Assembly (NCBI RefSeq): GCF_016278775.1
Contig: NZ_JADQBF010000029.1
Location: 1-43,835, forward strand
Reading direction: 5' to 3'
Length of the DNA: 43,835 bases
Source of the DNA: Demequina sp.
GTDB lineage: Bacteria > Actinomycetota > Actinomycetes > Actinomycetales > Demequinaceae
Shown: positions 1 to 10,272 of the stretch, in pieces
Numbering within the stretch: position 1 is the stretch's first letter
How the letters are laid out: the number at the start of each line of letters is the position of its first letter
The notes under the pieces: model-generated
The model's input: only the letters and a program-made list of their open reading frames with translations
What the model was told of the DNA's origin: nothing
Databases searched by the model: none
Program-made: the position numbers and the translations under genes

Positions 1-41
1 GCACCTCAAGCTAGCGCGTCTGCCAATTCCGCCACCCGGAC
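1..41 (-). tRNA. tRNA-Leu (GAG anticodon), partial, cut by window edge
   Basis: The complement reads as the 5' part of a leucine tRNA: acceptor strand GTCCGGG, then the D-arm block GGCGGAATTGGCAGACGC typical of tRNA-Leu, and an anticodon arm with stem CTAGC and loop beginning TTGAGGT, which places GAG as the anticodon. The rest (variable arm, T arm, 3' acceptor strand) lies to the left of the window. Its promoter should lie in the 117-base gap up to the next gene. A TAGCAT hexamer on the minus strand at 85-90 is a possible -10 element, but I see no good -35 partner. Confidence 0.9.
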
Positions 42-158
42 GAGTGGACTTGGGCACCCCTCAGGGCGCTCAAGCGCGACGGCAATGCTAGCACGCCGAG
101 AACTCTCGACCGGCATGCGACAGACCGCCGACAGAGGTGGCAGACACGCCAGCGTTCG

Positions 159-305
159 TCAGGTAAAGAGGCTCACGCCTCCTGGCCCAATCAGCAAGGC
201 GGCCACAATGAGGAGGATGCCCCAAAGGATTTGGCGTTGGAAGAGTCGAACGATGCCGATGATTCCGACGATGACGGCAATGATCCACAAAATTGTGTCC
301 CACAT
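159..305 (-). CDS. Small GPGG-motif membrane protein
   Basis: A 48-residue protein: a short N-terminus, one or two hydrophobic segments (about residues 3-18 and 26-39) split by a basic RLFQRQ stretch, and a C-terminal GPGGVSLF motif. Small actinobacterial membrane proteins with a conserved GPGG motif are a known family of unknown function. An upstream in-frame start would add 33 residues, but the ATG at 305 has an AAAGGA ribosome site six bases before it and begins right at the hydrophobic part, so I prefer it. It stands alone, divergent from the gene at 493 and upstream of tRNA-Leu on the same strand. The function is unknown; it probably sits in the cytoplasmic membrane. Confidence 0.7.
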   Translation of the reverse strand: MWDTILWIIAVIVGIIGIVRLFQRQILWGILLIVAALLIGPGGVSLFT

Positions 306-492
306 GACGTGTCCTTTCGTTGCTCTTGTCCTACTAGGGCGGTAACTTCGAAAAGTCCGATTCCATTCCGCAGTGGTCGCGAAAGCCGCCGCTGTGACCA
401 ACACCCTGACGTCTCAGGGACCAATGGCCCCACGCGCATGGTCTCTTGATCGATACGGTCAGTAGCGTCGTCACCGTCGACGGGAGCCAGCC

Positions 493-1272
493 ATGACCAC
501 GTACCTGTATCTGTCCCTCATTCCAGAGGCACTCATCGCTTCGATGTTGCCTCCGGACGACTTCGGCCTGTACTACGCGATCGGGTCCGCCAAGCGTTCT
601 CATGGCCAAGCCATCTTCTTCTCTGTTGATCGCTCCAAGCTTGGCGACGCTGACTTGCCCTTGGAGGACGCCGACGCCCGTTGCGTCGCTCACGCGGACG
701 GCAGCCCCAAGAGGTCGCTCTACCTCTCGATCTATCGCGCCCTCGAGCGGGTACCCCGTGAGGCGCTGACGGCTCTTCATCTCGCCACCGACGATGGCAG
801 GGTGCTCACCGTCGAGCCGCAAGAGTTCATCGAAGACGGCGAGGATCGGACTCACCTCTACCAAGAACTCTGCCCCGTCACTCCGCGCATCGTCTCGGCC
901 CTCAATCCCGCGGAGTTTGCCGAGTTCCTCACGGGCGCTCAGAGCAACGTGCACGTGCCGCGCATCGTGTTTGCCGAACTCACCCTTGGAAACCTCAAGA
1001 ACGACCCAGACCATCAGGACGTCGACAACCTGCCGTACCCCAACATCGGCCACTTGCGCGACTGCCTGCGTGAGCTCGCCGCGGCACCAGACAAGGCCAC
1101 CAAGACTGTGTTGCGCCAGATGACTCAAGAGGTGCTCTTCCGCACCATCCGCAACGGCGTGTTCGTCGGAGATCCCACCGGCATCACGTCGTTCCCGTTG
1201 CCCAGCCAAGACGCCCTCGAGCGCGAACATCGCGCATGGTGGCGTTCCGCACAGTCCACTTTCGGCCAGTAG
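493..1272 (+). CDS. Conserved protein of unknown function, probable partner gene of hppA
   Basis: A 259-residue soluble protein. I see no signal peptide, membrane segment or nucleotide-binding loop. The N-terminus (TTYLYLSLIPEALIASMLPP) has the look of a conserved family and I have the impression of similar proteins in other phyla, but I cannot name a domain or function. Prolines, acidic residues and an LNPAEFAEFL motif (about residues 137-146) are the notable features. The ATG at 493 follows a GGGAG ribosome site. The stop is only 31 bases before hppA on the same strand with no hairpin between, so the two are probably cotranscribed. A role in pyrophosphatase assembly, regulation or pyrophosphate metabolism is inferred only from that position. 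The 187 bases upstream (306-492) form a divergent spacer in which I see no clear promoter. Confidence 0.85.
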   Translation: MTTYLYLSLIPEALIASMLPPDDFGLYYAIGSAKRSHGQAIFFSVDRSKLGDADLPLEDADARCVAHADGSPKRSLYLSIYRALERVPREALTALHLATDDGRVLTVEPQEFIEDGEDRTHLYQELCPVTPRIVSALNPAEFAEFLTGAQSNVHVPRIVFAELTLGNLKNDPDHQDVDNLPYPNIGHLRDCLRELAAAPDKATKTVLRQMTQEVLFRTIRNGVFVGDPTGITSFPLPSQDALEREHRAWWRSAQSTFGQ

Positions 1273-1303
1273 GCCACCTCTACCCGACACGAAAGGCCTC
1301 GTT

Positions 1304-3523
<2,220 letters not shown>

Positions 3524-3525
3524 CG

Positions 3526-3558
3526 CAATGCTTGGCGCACAGAGTGCGCCAAGCATTG
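3526..3558. terminator. Perfect 15-bp hairpin between convergent genes
   Basis: CAATGCTTGGCGCAC (3526-3540) pairs perfectly with 3544-3558 around a three-base AGA loop. It starts three bases after the hppA stop and lies 37 bases from the stop of the convergent lipoprotein gene. There is no T-tract on either side, as is common for actinobacterial terminators. It probably ends transcription from both directions. Confidence 0.75.
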
Positions 3559-3594
3559 GCAGGTCGTGGATGTGGTCCGGAGCCGGTGTGCAGG

Positions 3595-4140
3595 CTAGTC
3601 GAGCAGCAACTCGGCGGCCTGGACGCTCATGTCAAAGTTGATGTCGCCATCGAGACCGATCACGAACATCTGGTAGAAGTAGTGGCGGTCGCCTGGGTCT
3701 ACGAACAGCCCGTCGTCCGAGGTGCGCCAGGCCCGCTCACCGAGTCCGTCGATGGGTTCGACGCCGAAGTCGTTGGACTCGAGGGCCGAGTCCCACTGGT
3801 CGAGGGCGCGTGCGGAGACGTAGAGGTCGCGCCCGTTGCTCTCGGCACCCCAGCTACAGGCGCCAAGGGAGTAGCTCGAGGGCGAGTCGGGGCTCGGCTC
3901 GCGCAGGTCGTCCTCCAGCAGCGCGGCCACCTCGGCGGAATCCAGGAGCTCACACACCTCGACCGGAGCCTCGGGGTCTTCCGGCGCGGCCTCGGTGGTC
4001 TGGGTGGTCTCGGTCGCGTCATCGGCCGTGGCGTCCTGCGACTCCTCCGCTGGGACCTGCGGTTCGCCGCCGCACGCCGTGAGAGCGAGGGCGCCTGTGA
4101 GCGCGATAGCGATGGTCGATGGACCTGTGCGGATCGTCAT
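3595..4140 (-). CDS. Putative secreted lipoprotein, DUF3558-like
   Basis: A 181-residue protein with a lipoprotein signal: short basic start, hydrophobic run (about 8-20) and lipobox LTAC, placing the lipidated cysteine near residue 23. An acidic, Thr/Ala/Pro-rich linker follows (about 30-65), then a compact domain starting VCELLDSAEVAALLEDD and containing LGACSWG. The pattern of a cysteine before a leucine-rich helix and a later CSW resembles the DUF3558 family of actinobacterial lipoproteins, whose function is unknown. I chose the ATG at 4140 because it has a strong GGAAGGAG site; an in-frame start 54 bases earlier would bury the signal peptide. It lies 123 bases downstream of dnaE2 on the same strand, probably with its own promoter. 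It should be anchored on the outer face of the membrane. Confidence 0.85.
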   Translation of the reverse strand: MTIRTGPSTIAIALTGALALTACGGEPQVPAEESQDATADDATETTQTTEAAPEDPEAPVEVCELLDSAEVAALLEDDLREPSPDSPSSYSLGACSWGAESNGRDLYVSARALDQWDSALESNDFGVEPIDGLGERAWRTSDDGLFVDPGDRHYFYQMFVIGLDGDINFDMSVQAAELLLD

Positions 4141-4263
4141 GGAACTCCTTCCACTGGATACGTGACTGGACGGTCTGGGGTGTTCCTTCTTCACGCTATC
4201 AACGCGATGATGCTAGGCGCGAAACGCTTGCACTTCCGGTCGCCTGGCGCTCTGTCAGCCCCC

Positions 4264-7200
4264 CTACTGGAAGTCGCGGCTCTTCGCGGGAACCTTGAGG
4301 CTGAGCGGGGCCAAGTGCTCCGCTACCAGGTTCGTGGCGCCGTCGGCACGCTCGATGCGTCCCCTGATGACGAGAGCTGGCGACCGCCTGGCGACCGCCT
4401 GAAAGCGTCTCCAGACCCCTTGAGAGCAGATGACGTTGAGGAAGCCCGTCTCGTCTTCCAACGAGATGAAGGTGACTCCCTTGGCGGTACCAGGACGCTG
4501 CCGATGCGTCACCACGCCCGCCACGCTCACGCGACGCTCCGCCTCATGCCCCAGCACACCCGCGACAGTAAGCACGCCGTTGCTGGTGAGTCCCTCCCGC
4601 ACGAACACCGTGGGGTACGTGTCGACAGACACCCCGTGGGCCCAGACATCGGCCACGGCCTCTTCGACGGGCGACATGCCTGGCAGGGTGGGCGCCCGCA
4701 CTCCAGGCACCACGCCCTGCAACGTGTCGGGCCCCTCAAGCGCCAGCACCCCCGCGGCCCACAGCCCCTCGCGGCGCGTCACTCCGAGAGTCTCGAGCGC
4801 GCCAGAGGTGGCGAGCGCCTCCCACTGCGCCTTGCTGAGCGGCTTGGCTCCGACATCGGCGAGCAAGGCGTCCGATGCCCCACTGGCGGCATCAACGGCC
4901 TGCGAGTGCGCCCGCAGCACGGCCCCCTGGAAGCCCCCTGGCCGCACCCGCACCCGCCTGGCCATGTCGGGCAGCGACGTGAACGGCCCCTGTGCGCGCG
5001 CGTCGACGATGGCCTGCGCGGCATCGTCCCCCAGCCCCCGCACGGCGGCGAGGCCCATGCGCACGGCCAGGTGCCTGTCGACCATCGACAGCGAGGTCAT
5101 GTCGGCGCGCGCCTCTTCTGGGGTGTTGAACGGTTCGTCGAGCCTCTCCACTCGAGCCAGCACCTCTGAGCGTGCCACGCACGGCCTGAGCACCACCTGA
5201 CCGTGACGCCTGGCGTCCGCCGTGAGCGACTGCGGGCTGTAGAAGCCCATGGGTTGCGCGGCCAAGAGACCCGCGTAGAACGCCGCGGGTTTGTGAACCT
5301 TGAGCCAGCTGGAGGCGTACACCAGGTATGCGAAGGAGAACGAGTGAGACTCGGGGAATCCGAAGTCGGAGAACGCCTTGAGCTTGTCGAAGATCTGATG
5401 CGCCACCTCGGCGGTGATGCCTCGCTCGTGTGCGCCCACCATGAAGCGTGCGCGCAGCGCCTCCATGCGCTCAGGCGAGCGCTTGGAGCCCATGGCGCGG
5501 CGCAGCTGATCGGCCATGGCCCCGTCAAAGCCCGCACAGTCCATCGCCATCTGCATGAGTTGCTCTTGGAACAGCGGCACGCCGAGAGTCTTGCCCAGCG
5601 ACTTCTCCAGCAGCGGGTGGAGGTAGGTGACTTCCTCGCGTCCGCGCGCCCTGTTGATGTACGGGTGCACCGAGCCGCCCTGGATGGGTCCCGGCCGGAT
5701 CAGAGCGACCTCCACCACGATGTCGTAGAACCTGCGGGGTCGCAGTCGCGGCAGCGTGGCCATCTGCGCGCGGGATTCCACTTGGAACACGCCCACGGTG
5801 TCTGCTGCACACAGCAGGTCGTACACGGCTGGGTCCTCTTGAGGCAGCGAGTGCAGGCCCAGTTCTTGACGCTCGGTGTCCGCCACGTAGCGGAACGCGT
5901 ACTTGAGGGCCGACAACATGCCCAGGCCCAGCAGGTCGAACTTCACCAGCCCGGCGTCGGCGCAGTCGTCCTTGTCCCACTGCAGCACCGTGCGGCCAGG
6001 CATGCGTGCCCATTCCACGGGGCACACGTCCACCACCGGCCTGTCGCACAGCACCATGCCGCCCGGGTGAATGCCCAGGTGCCGGGGCAGGCGCAGGAAC
6101 CGCTCGGCAAGGTCCACCACCGGCTCAGGGATGTGATCGAGCGACTGCACAGGCTGCGGCTCCGGCCACATGGCGTCTCGCTGCCTGGCAGCCCACGCCG
6201 CCTCCGCCTCCTGATCGGTGCGCAGGGTCGACCACCTGTCGATCGACTTTGACCAGGCGTCTTGCTGGCCGACGTCGTAGCCCAGCGCCTTGGCGGCGTC
6301 CCTGACGGCAGACCGGGGACGGTATTGGATGACGTTGGCCACCATGGCGGCGTTGATGCGTCCAAAGCGTTGAAAGACGTACTGGATGACCTCTTCCCGC
6401 CTGTCGGACTCGATGTCCACGTCGATGTCTGGCGGGCCATCCCGCTCCGGCGCGAGGAAGCGTTCGAACAGCAGTCCGTGGGTCACGGCGTCCACCGCGG
6501 TGACGCCGAGCGCGAAGCACACGGCCGAGTTTGCGGCCGATCCACGCCCCTGGCACAGGATGTCGGCGCGCCTGCAGAAGTTCACGATGTCATGCACGAT
6601 GAGGAAGTAGCCGGGAAAGTCGAGCTCCTCGATCACGGTCAGCTCGTGTTCGATCTGCTTCCACGCGCCCCGAATCCTTTCGGCCTCTGGCGGTCCGTAG
6701 CGCTCACGGGCTCCCCTGTAGGTGAGTTCGCGCAGCCACGACGCCTCCGTGTGGCCCTCCGGCACGGGATACGGCGGGAGCTGCGGGGCCACTAGGTGCA
6801 GGTCGAAGGCCGCCTCCGCGCCCAGCCGGGAGGCAGTGGTGACGGCCTGGGGGTGCCGCCGATGTCTCCATCTCATCTCCCCTGCGCTACGCAGATGCGC
6901 GCCTGGGCTTCCCGGCAGCCAGCCGTCCATGTCGTCAAGAGACGAGCGCGCCCGCACGGCCGCGAGGGCCGCCGCCAGGTCAGCGTCCCGCGGAGTCGCG
7001 TAGTGCGCGTTGGTGGTCGCCACGAGCGGCAGCCCTGCGTCGAACGCGAGGTCGGCAAGGGCATCGTTGATCTCGGAATCGTGGGGCTGGCCGGTGTCGG
7101 TGATCTCCACGGCCACGCCCTCGCGGCCAAACAGCGCGGCGAGTCTGTCCAGTTCCCCTTTGGCGGCCGCGAAGCCCTCCCTTGTCACTCCCCTGGCATG

Positions 7201-7713
7201 AGCGTCTGGCCCTACCCCCGGTACCCCGATCCCGGCGAGGGCTCGCCGTACCGAGCCCTTGCGGCAGCCGGTGAGCACCAGGAACTGCCCGCCCCCCGCC
7301 TCGGCGATCCCCTCAAGCGTGTAGTGCGCCTTGCCCTTCTCGCCAGCGGCCAGGTGTGCCATGCCGATGGTGCGGGACAGTCGCGCGTATCCGTCGGCGC
7401 CGCGAGCGAGCACCACCAGGTGGGTGCCGCGCGGATCGGGTGTGCCGGTGGGCGCGTCCAGCACGGGGGCGCCTGCTTTGCCATCAGGGGCGGGCAAGTG
7501 CAGTTCCGCGCCAAAGATGGTGGGCAGCCCCACGGCACGGGCGGCATTGGCGAAGCGCACTACCCCGTACAGGCCGTCGTGATCGGTGAGTGCCATCGCC
7601 GACAGCCCGAGGCGTCCTGCCTCTGCCGCCATCTCTTCCGGCTGGCTGGCACCGTCGAGAAAACTGAAGGCGCTGTGGGCGTGCAGCTCCGCGTAGTCGA
7701 CACACTCAGTCAT
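4264..7713 (-). CDS. dnaE2: Error-prone DNA polymerase DnaE2 (ImuC)
   Basis: A 1149-residue C-family polymerase, the catalytic member of the SOS mutasome that copies past DNA lesions. Domains in order: PHP domain at the N-terminus (AELHAHS, residues 8-14; LTDHDG, 42-47); palm with CQGRGSAANS (387-396) and the acidic catalytic motif PPDIDVDIES (427-436); helix-hairpin-helix region in the last third; and an OB-fold (VSVAGVVTHRQ then GVTFISLEDETG) near the C-terminus. The length is that of DnaE2, shorter than a typical actinobacterial replicative DnaE1. I see no intein. Its ATG overlaps the end of imuB by 8 bases, so translation is probably coupled, and it is the last gene of the LexA-controlled operon. 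Confidence 0.97.
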   Translation of the reverse strand: MTECVDYAELHAHSAFSFLDGASQPEEMAAEAGRLGLSAMALTDHDGLYGVVRFANAARAVGLPTIFGAELHLPAPDGKAGAPVLDAPTGTPDPRGTHLVVLARGADGYARLSRTIGMAHLAAGEKGKAHYTLEGIAEAGGGQFLVLTGCRKGSVRRALAGIGVPGVGPDAHARGVTREGFAAAKGELDRLAALFGREGVAVEITDTGQPHDSEINDALADLAFDAGLPLVATTNAHYATPRDADLAAALAAVRARSSLDDMDGWLPGSPGAHLRSAGEMRWRHRRHPQAVTTASRLGAEAAFDLHLVAPQLPPYPVPEGHTEASWLRELTYRGARERYGPPEAERIRGAWKQIEHELTVIEELDFPGYFLIVHDIVNFCRRADILCQGRGSAANSAVCFALGVTAVDAVTHGLLFERFLAPERDGPPDIDVDIESDRREEVIQYVFQRFGRINAAMVANVIQYRPRSAVRDAAKALGYDVGQQDAWSKSIDRWSTLRTDQEAEAAWAARQRDAMWPEPQPVQSLDHIPEPVVDLAERFLRLPRHLGIHPGGMVLCDRPVVDVCPVEWARMPGRTVLQWDKDDCADAGLVKFDLLGLGMLSALKYAFRYVADTERQELGLHSLPQEDPAVYDLLCAADTVGVFQVESRAQMATLPRLRPRRFYDIVVEVALIRPGPIQGGSVHPYINRARGREEVTYLHPLLEKSLGKTLGVPLFQEQLMQMAMDCAGFDGAMADQLRRAMGSKRSPERMEALRARFMVGAHERGITAEVAHQIFDKLKAFSDFGFPESHSFSFAYLVYASSWLKVHKPAAFYAGLLAAQPMGFYSPQSLTADARRHGQVVLRPCVARSEVLARVERLDEPFNTPEEARADMTSLSMVDRHLAVRMGLAAVRGLGDDAAQAIVDARAQGPFTSLPDMARRVRVRPGGFQGAVLRAHSQAVDAASGASDALLADVGAKPLSKAQWEALATSGALETLGVTRREGLWAAGVLALEGPDTLQGVVPGVRAPTLPGMSPVEEAVADVWAHGVSVDTYPTVFVREGLTSNGVLTVAGVLGHEAERRVSVAGVVTHRQRPGTAKGVTFISLEDETGFLNVICSQGVWRRFQAVARRSPALVIRGRIERADGATNLVAEHLAPLSLKVPAKSRDFQ

Positions 7714-9409
7714 AGACGGCCTCGAGCATCCAGCGCCCCTCCTGAAGGGCGACCAGAAGCGTCACCTCGGACTGCCCGTCCTCTCCGCGCAGCGCCACCT
7801 GTAGAAAGGCACGCCTAGAGGCCTCCCCCGACCACCACCGCTCCACGATGGGCCACGGGCCTGCCCACGCCTCCACTGGCAAAGGCGGCGCCCACACGGG
7901 GCCGTCGTCGCCACCTACATGGCCCGATGACGGGTGACGATGCGCGGCACGTGCCACCCTGTCGCGAGGGTCGGCCTGGAGGCGCACCCAGGTGGGTGGA
8001 GCGCTCACTGCCAGGCGCCTGTCGACCCGCACGGGGCTTCCGCCAGCGTCGAGCACGTGAATCTCGAGCGGCACTGGGAGCACCGTCGCCGGTGCGGGGT
8101 CGGGGATGCGGCCAGGCCACGGGTGGCTGACCCTCCGTGCCGGCTCACCTTCTTGACCCCAGGCGAGCGAGTGGACCCGGTCGCGTGGGGTGCGGCCGCC
8201 TTGCTCCGCCACTGCAAGCACGCCCTCCGCTCCCAATAGCCCTTGCACTCGTTCAAGGGCCCGGTGAGCCCTGGCGTCGGCCCCTGACGTGCCGCCCCAC
8301 AGGAACGACTGTTCTGATCCGAGCGGCACCACATCTTCTGCCGTGAGCGTGAGCGCCGTGAGTGGCGCGGGCTGCGGCCCAGCGGCGGTGCCGGACAGCC
8401 ATCCCTCCAACTGCCAGCGCACCCTGTCGGCCATGTGCTTGGAGAAGGCGCCAGAGCGGCTTCCCACATCGGTGCGCCACACCCTCACCAGTTCTTCACC
8501 CGTCACGGTGCGGGCGCCGATGCGCACGCGGGAGCATCGCGAGGCGGCCGCCAGCAAGGCGGTGTCGAGTTGCTCCGCGACGTAGGCGGCCACCAGGGCG
8601 AGCTGCTCGACCCTTTCCGCGGGATCCTCGAACACATACTCGACGCCGATGTCGCCCTCTGCGCGCCTCAGCACGGGAGGGGCGACATCTTCACCCCGTG
8701 CCATGCGTTGCGCCCACGCGCCCACGTGCCCAAAGCGGGCCACGACGTCGGCGGCGGGAAGTGCGGTGAAGTCGCCCAGCGCGGTCAGCCCCAGCCGCGT
8801 CAGCACGCTGACGAGGTCCTCCACCTCGATGCGCTGGGTGCGCTCCATGGCGGCGTGCACCAAGGCACCCACCGGCAGGGGCGCCAGAAAATCGTGGGAC
8901 TGGCCGCGCTCGATGAGCGCGTTCGCCCTGGCGGCCATCACGGCGGCGAGCAGCCCGTCGGCAATGCCCACGGCTGACTCGCAGCCGGCGTCTTCCGCCA
9001 CCTGGGTCACGAGCGCCTCGGCAAGCGCCTCTTCGGAGCCATGAAAACGCGCGGCGCCCTCTGAGGGGATCATGAGCAGGCCAGGGCGCGAGATTTCGAC
9101 CCCCGCGACCACCTGCTCCGCTGCGGCAGCGACGGCCTCGAATTCGCGGGCGTCCCTACCCTCGTCGTGAGGGAGAATCTCGAGTTCTGGACAGGCCCTC
9201 TGGGCCAGGCGCTTGCGCATGCCCCTGCGCACCCCTGCGGCGCGTGCCGCCGCGGACACGGCCAGCATCCCCCTACCGTGCAGCACCGCTGCGGGGGCGT
9301 CAGCGCTGAGTCCCGCCTGAGTCATGGCGGCCACCACTGGCCAATCGGGCACCCACAGGACGACGCGGCGCACGGTCACCACGGCGGCGTCGCGCAAGGG
9401 GGCACTCAT
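7706..9409 (-). CDS. imuB: Mutasome protein ImuB, catalytically inactive Y-family polymerase
   Basis: A 567-residue Y-family polymerase-like protein that acts as the adaptor of the ImuA'-ImuB-DnaE2 complex. The region that in active polymerases holds the metal-binding Asp reads VVLWVPDWPVVAA (16-28), and the second acidic motif is replaced by RPGLLMIPSEGAARF, so it should not polymerise DNA. QSFLWG at 367-372 fits a beta-clamp binding motif and stands where ImuB proteins carry one. The C-terminal 170 residues form the variable tail that in mycobacteria binds ImuA' and DnaE2. The ATG overlaps the imuA' stop by four bases (ATGA), and the 3' end overlaps dnaE2 by eight. Confidence 0.95.
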   Translation of the reverse strand: MSAPLRDAAVVTVRRVVLWVPDWPVVAAMTQAGLSADAPAAVLHGRGMLAVSAAARAAGVRRGMRKRLAQRACPELEILPHDEGRDAREFEAVAAAAEQVVAGVEISRPGLLMIPSEGAARFHGSEEALAEALVTQVAEDAGCESAVGIADGLLAAVMAARANALIERGQSHDFLAPLPVGALVHAAMERTQRIEVEDLVSVLTRLGLTALGDFTALPAADVVARFGHVGAWAQRMARGEDVAPPVLRRAEGDIGVEYVFEDPAERVEQLALVAAYVAEQLDTALLAAASRCSRVRIGARTVTGEELVRVWRTDVGSRSGAFSKHMADRVRWQLEGWLSGTAAGPQPAPLTALTLTAEDVVPLGSEQSFLWGGTSGADARAHRALERVQGLLGAEGVLAVAEQGGRTPRDRVHSLAWGQEGEPARRVSHPWPGRIPDPAPATVLPVPLEIHVLDAGGSPVRVDRRLAVSAPPTWVRLQADPRDRVARAAHRHPSSGHVGGDDGPVWAPPLPVEAWAGPWPIVERWWSGEASRRAFLQVALRGEDGQSEVTLLVALQEGRWMLEAVYD

Positions 9410-10137
9410 GCGGCACCCGTGCCAAGTGCCCTGTCCCCGACCGCGCTGCTCCCGACCACACTGTCCCCCACGGCCGCGCGCCTGGCGCTACCACCGGACC
9501 CCACCGGTGGGTCACCCGCGTCGAGGGTGATGATCATGCGCCTGGTAGCCCCCACCGAGCGACCGGAGATCGCCACGGTGACGTCCCGCTCGCGCAGACG
9601 GCCCTCCCCGGCCCCCAGACCACTCCACCGAGACTTCTCGACCGTCAACTGGACGTGGGCGCCCGTCCATGAGCCCCCGACCACCATCACGCAGCCGCGC
9701 TCCCTTGCGCGGCCGGCGAGTCGCCTGCGGTCGGCGTCTGACAATGCGATTCCCTGCCCCACCATCACTACGTCCATGCCGTCGATGCACGCCCCCAGTG
9801 CGGCGGGGGCTTGCGCCCCAGGGTACGGGATCAGGGCCAGCCGATCCAGGTCGATGCCACGCCGCGCCGCCGCGAGCAGGCCCACGTGCGGCATGCCTAC
9901 CATGGCGGTCCACGCGCCCTCTTTCGAGGCCCGCGCCACCAGAGCAAGCAGGAGCGACGTCGATCCCTCGACCGCAATCACCTTTCCCCTGCGCAAGCCG
10001 TGCGGCAGCACAGGAGCAAGCGCCTCGTCCAGAGCGAGTGCGGGGCCCTCCGCCGCCTTACGGTCGGCTCCCATGCGCGATTCGACGGCGCTCAGTGCGG
10101 CGCGGGCGGCGGCCAGGCGAGTGCCTTGAGTGTCCAC
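9406..10137 (-). CDS. imuA': Mutasome accessory protein ImuA' (RecA-like fold)
   Basis: A 243-residue protein, first gene of the mutasome operon. The core resembles a degenerate RecA: LRRGKVIAVEGSTSLLLALV sits where the Walker A loop would be, but GSTS lacks the GKT/S of an active ATPase. The last 35 residues are Gly/Ser/Val-rich low complexity. Such proteins pair with ImuB in actinobacteria; sequence conservation is weak, so the call rests heavily on position. Two GTG starts are possible, 10143 and 10137. I prefer 10137 because GGGAGG lies five bases before it, while the same site would touch the earlier GTG. It is preceded by a perfect LexA box 53-68 bases upstream. Confidence 0.88.
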   Translation of the reverse strand: MDTQGTRLAAARAALSAVESRMGADRKAAEGPALALDEALAPVLPHGLRRGKVIAVEGSTSLLLALVARASKEGAWTAMVGMPHVGLLAAARRGIDLDRLALIPYPGAQAPAALGACIDGMDVVMVGQGIALSDADRRRLAGRARERGCVMVVGGSWTGAHVQLTVEKSRWSGLGAGEGRLRERDVTVAISGRSVGATRRMIITLDAGDPPVGSGGSARRAAVGDSVVGSSAVGDRALGTGAA

Positions 10138-10189
10138 GGTCACCTCCCGAGCGGTCGCTTACGGGGCGGCGGATCGACCCGCGCGCCAT

Positions 10190-10205
10190 TCGAACATGTG
10201 TTCGA
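10190..10205 (-). promoter_or_regulatory. LexA-binding SOS box of the imuA'-imuB-dnaE2 operon
   Basis: TCGAACATGTGTTCGA on the plus strand has perfect TCGAAC and GTTCGA arms with a four-base spacer, the consensus SOS box of actinobacteria. Just upstream on the transcribed strand is CAGAAT, a possible -10, so bound LexA would block the start of transcription. The box lies between the SpoU gene end (10273) and imuA'. I found no other box of this quality in the window. Confidence 0.93.
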
Positions 10206-10272
10206 TTCTGCCACGAATGGCGGACATGCGCGAGCGCGGGTGACGGTGGCCACACACCTCCAGGGCGCGTCT

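Noticed and set aside
306-492. Promoter with TTGATC at 446-451 for the gene at 493
   Set aside because: No -10 hexamer at a suitable distance; nearby TACGGT and TAGCGT give wrong spacing.
4219-4232. GCGAAACGCTTGCA upstream of the lipoprotein gene, resembling a LacI-family or cre-type operator
   Set aside because: Only the central part is symmetric and several consensus positions differ. No LacI-type regulator or sugar gene is nearby.
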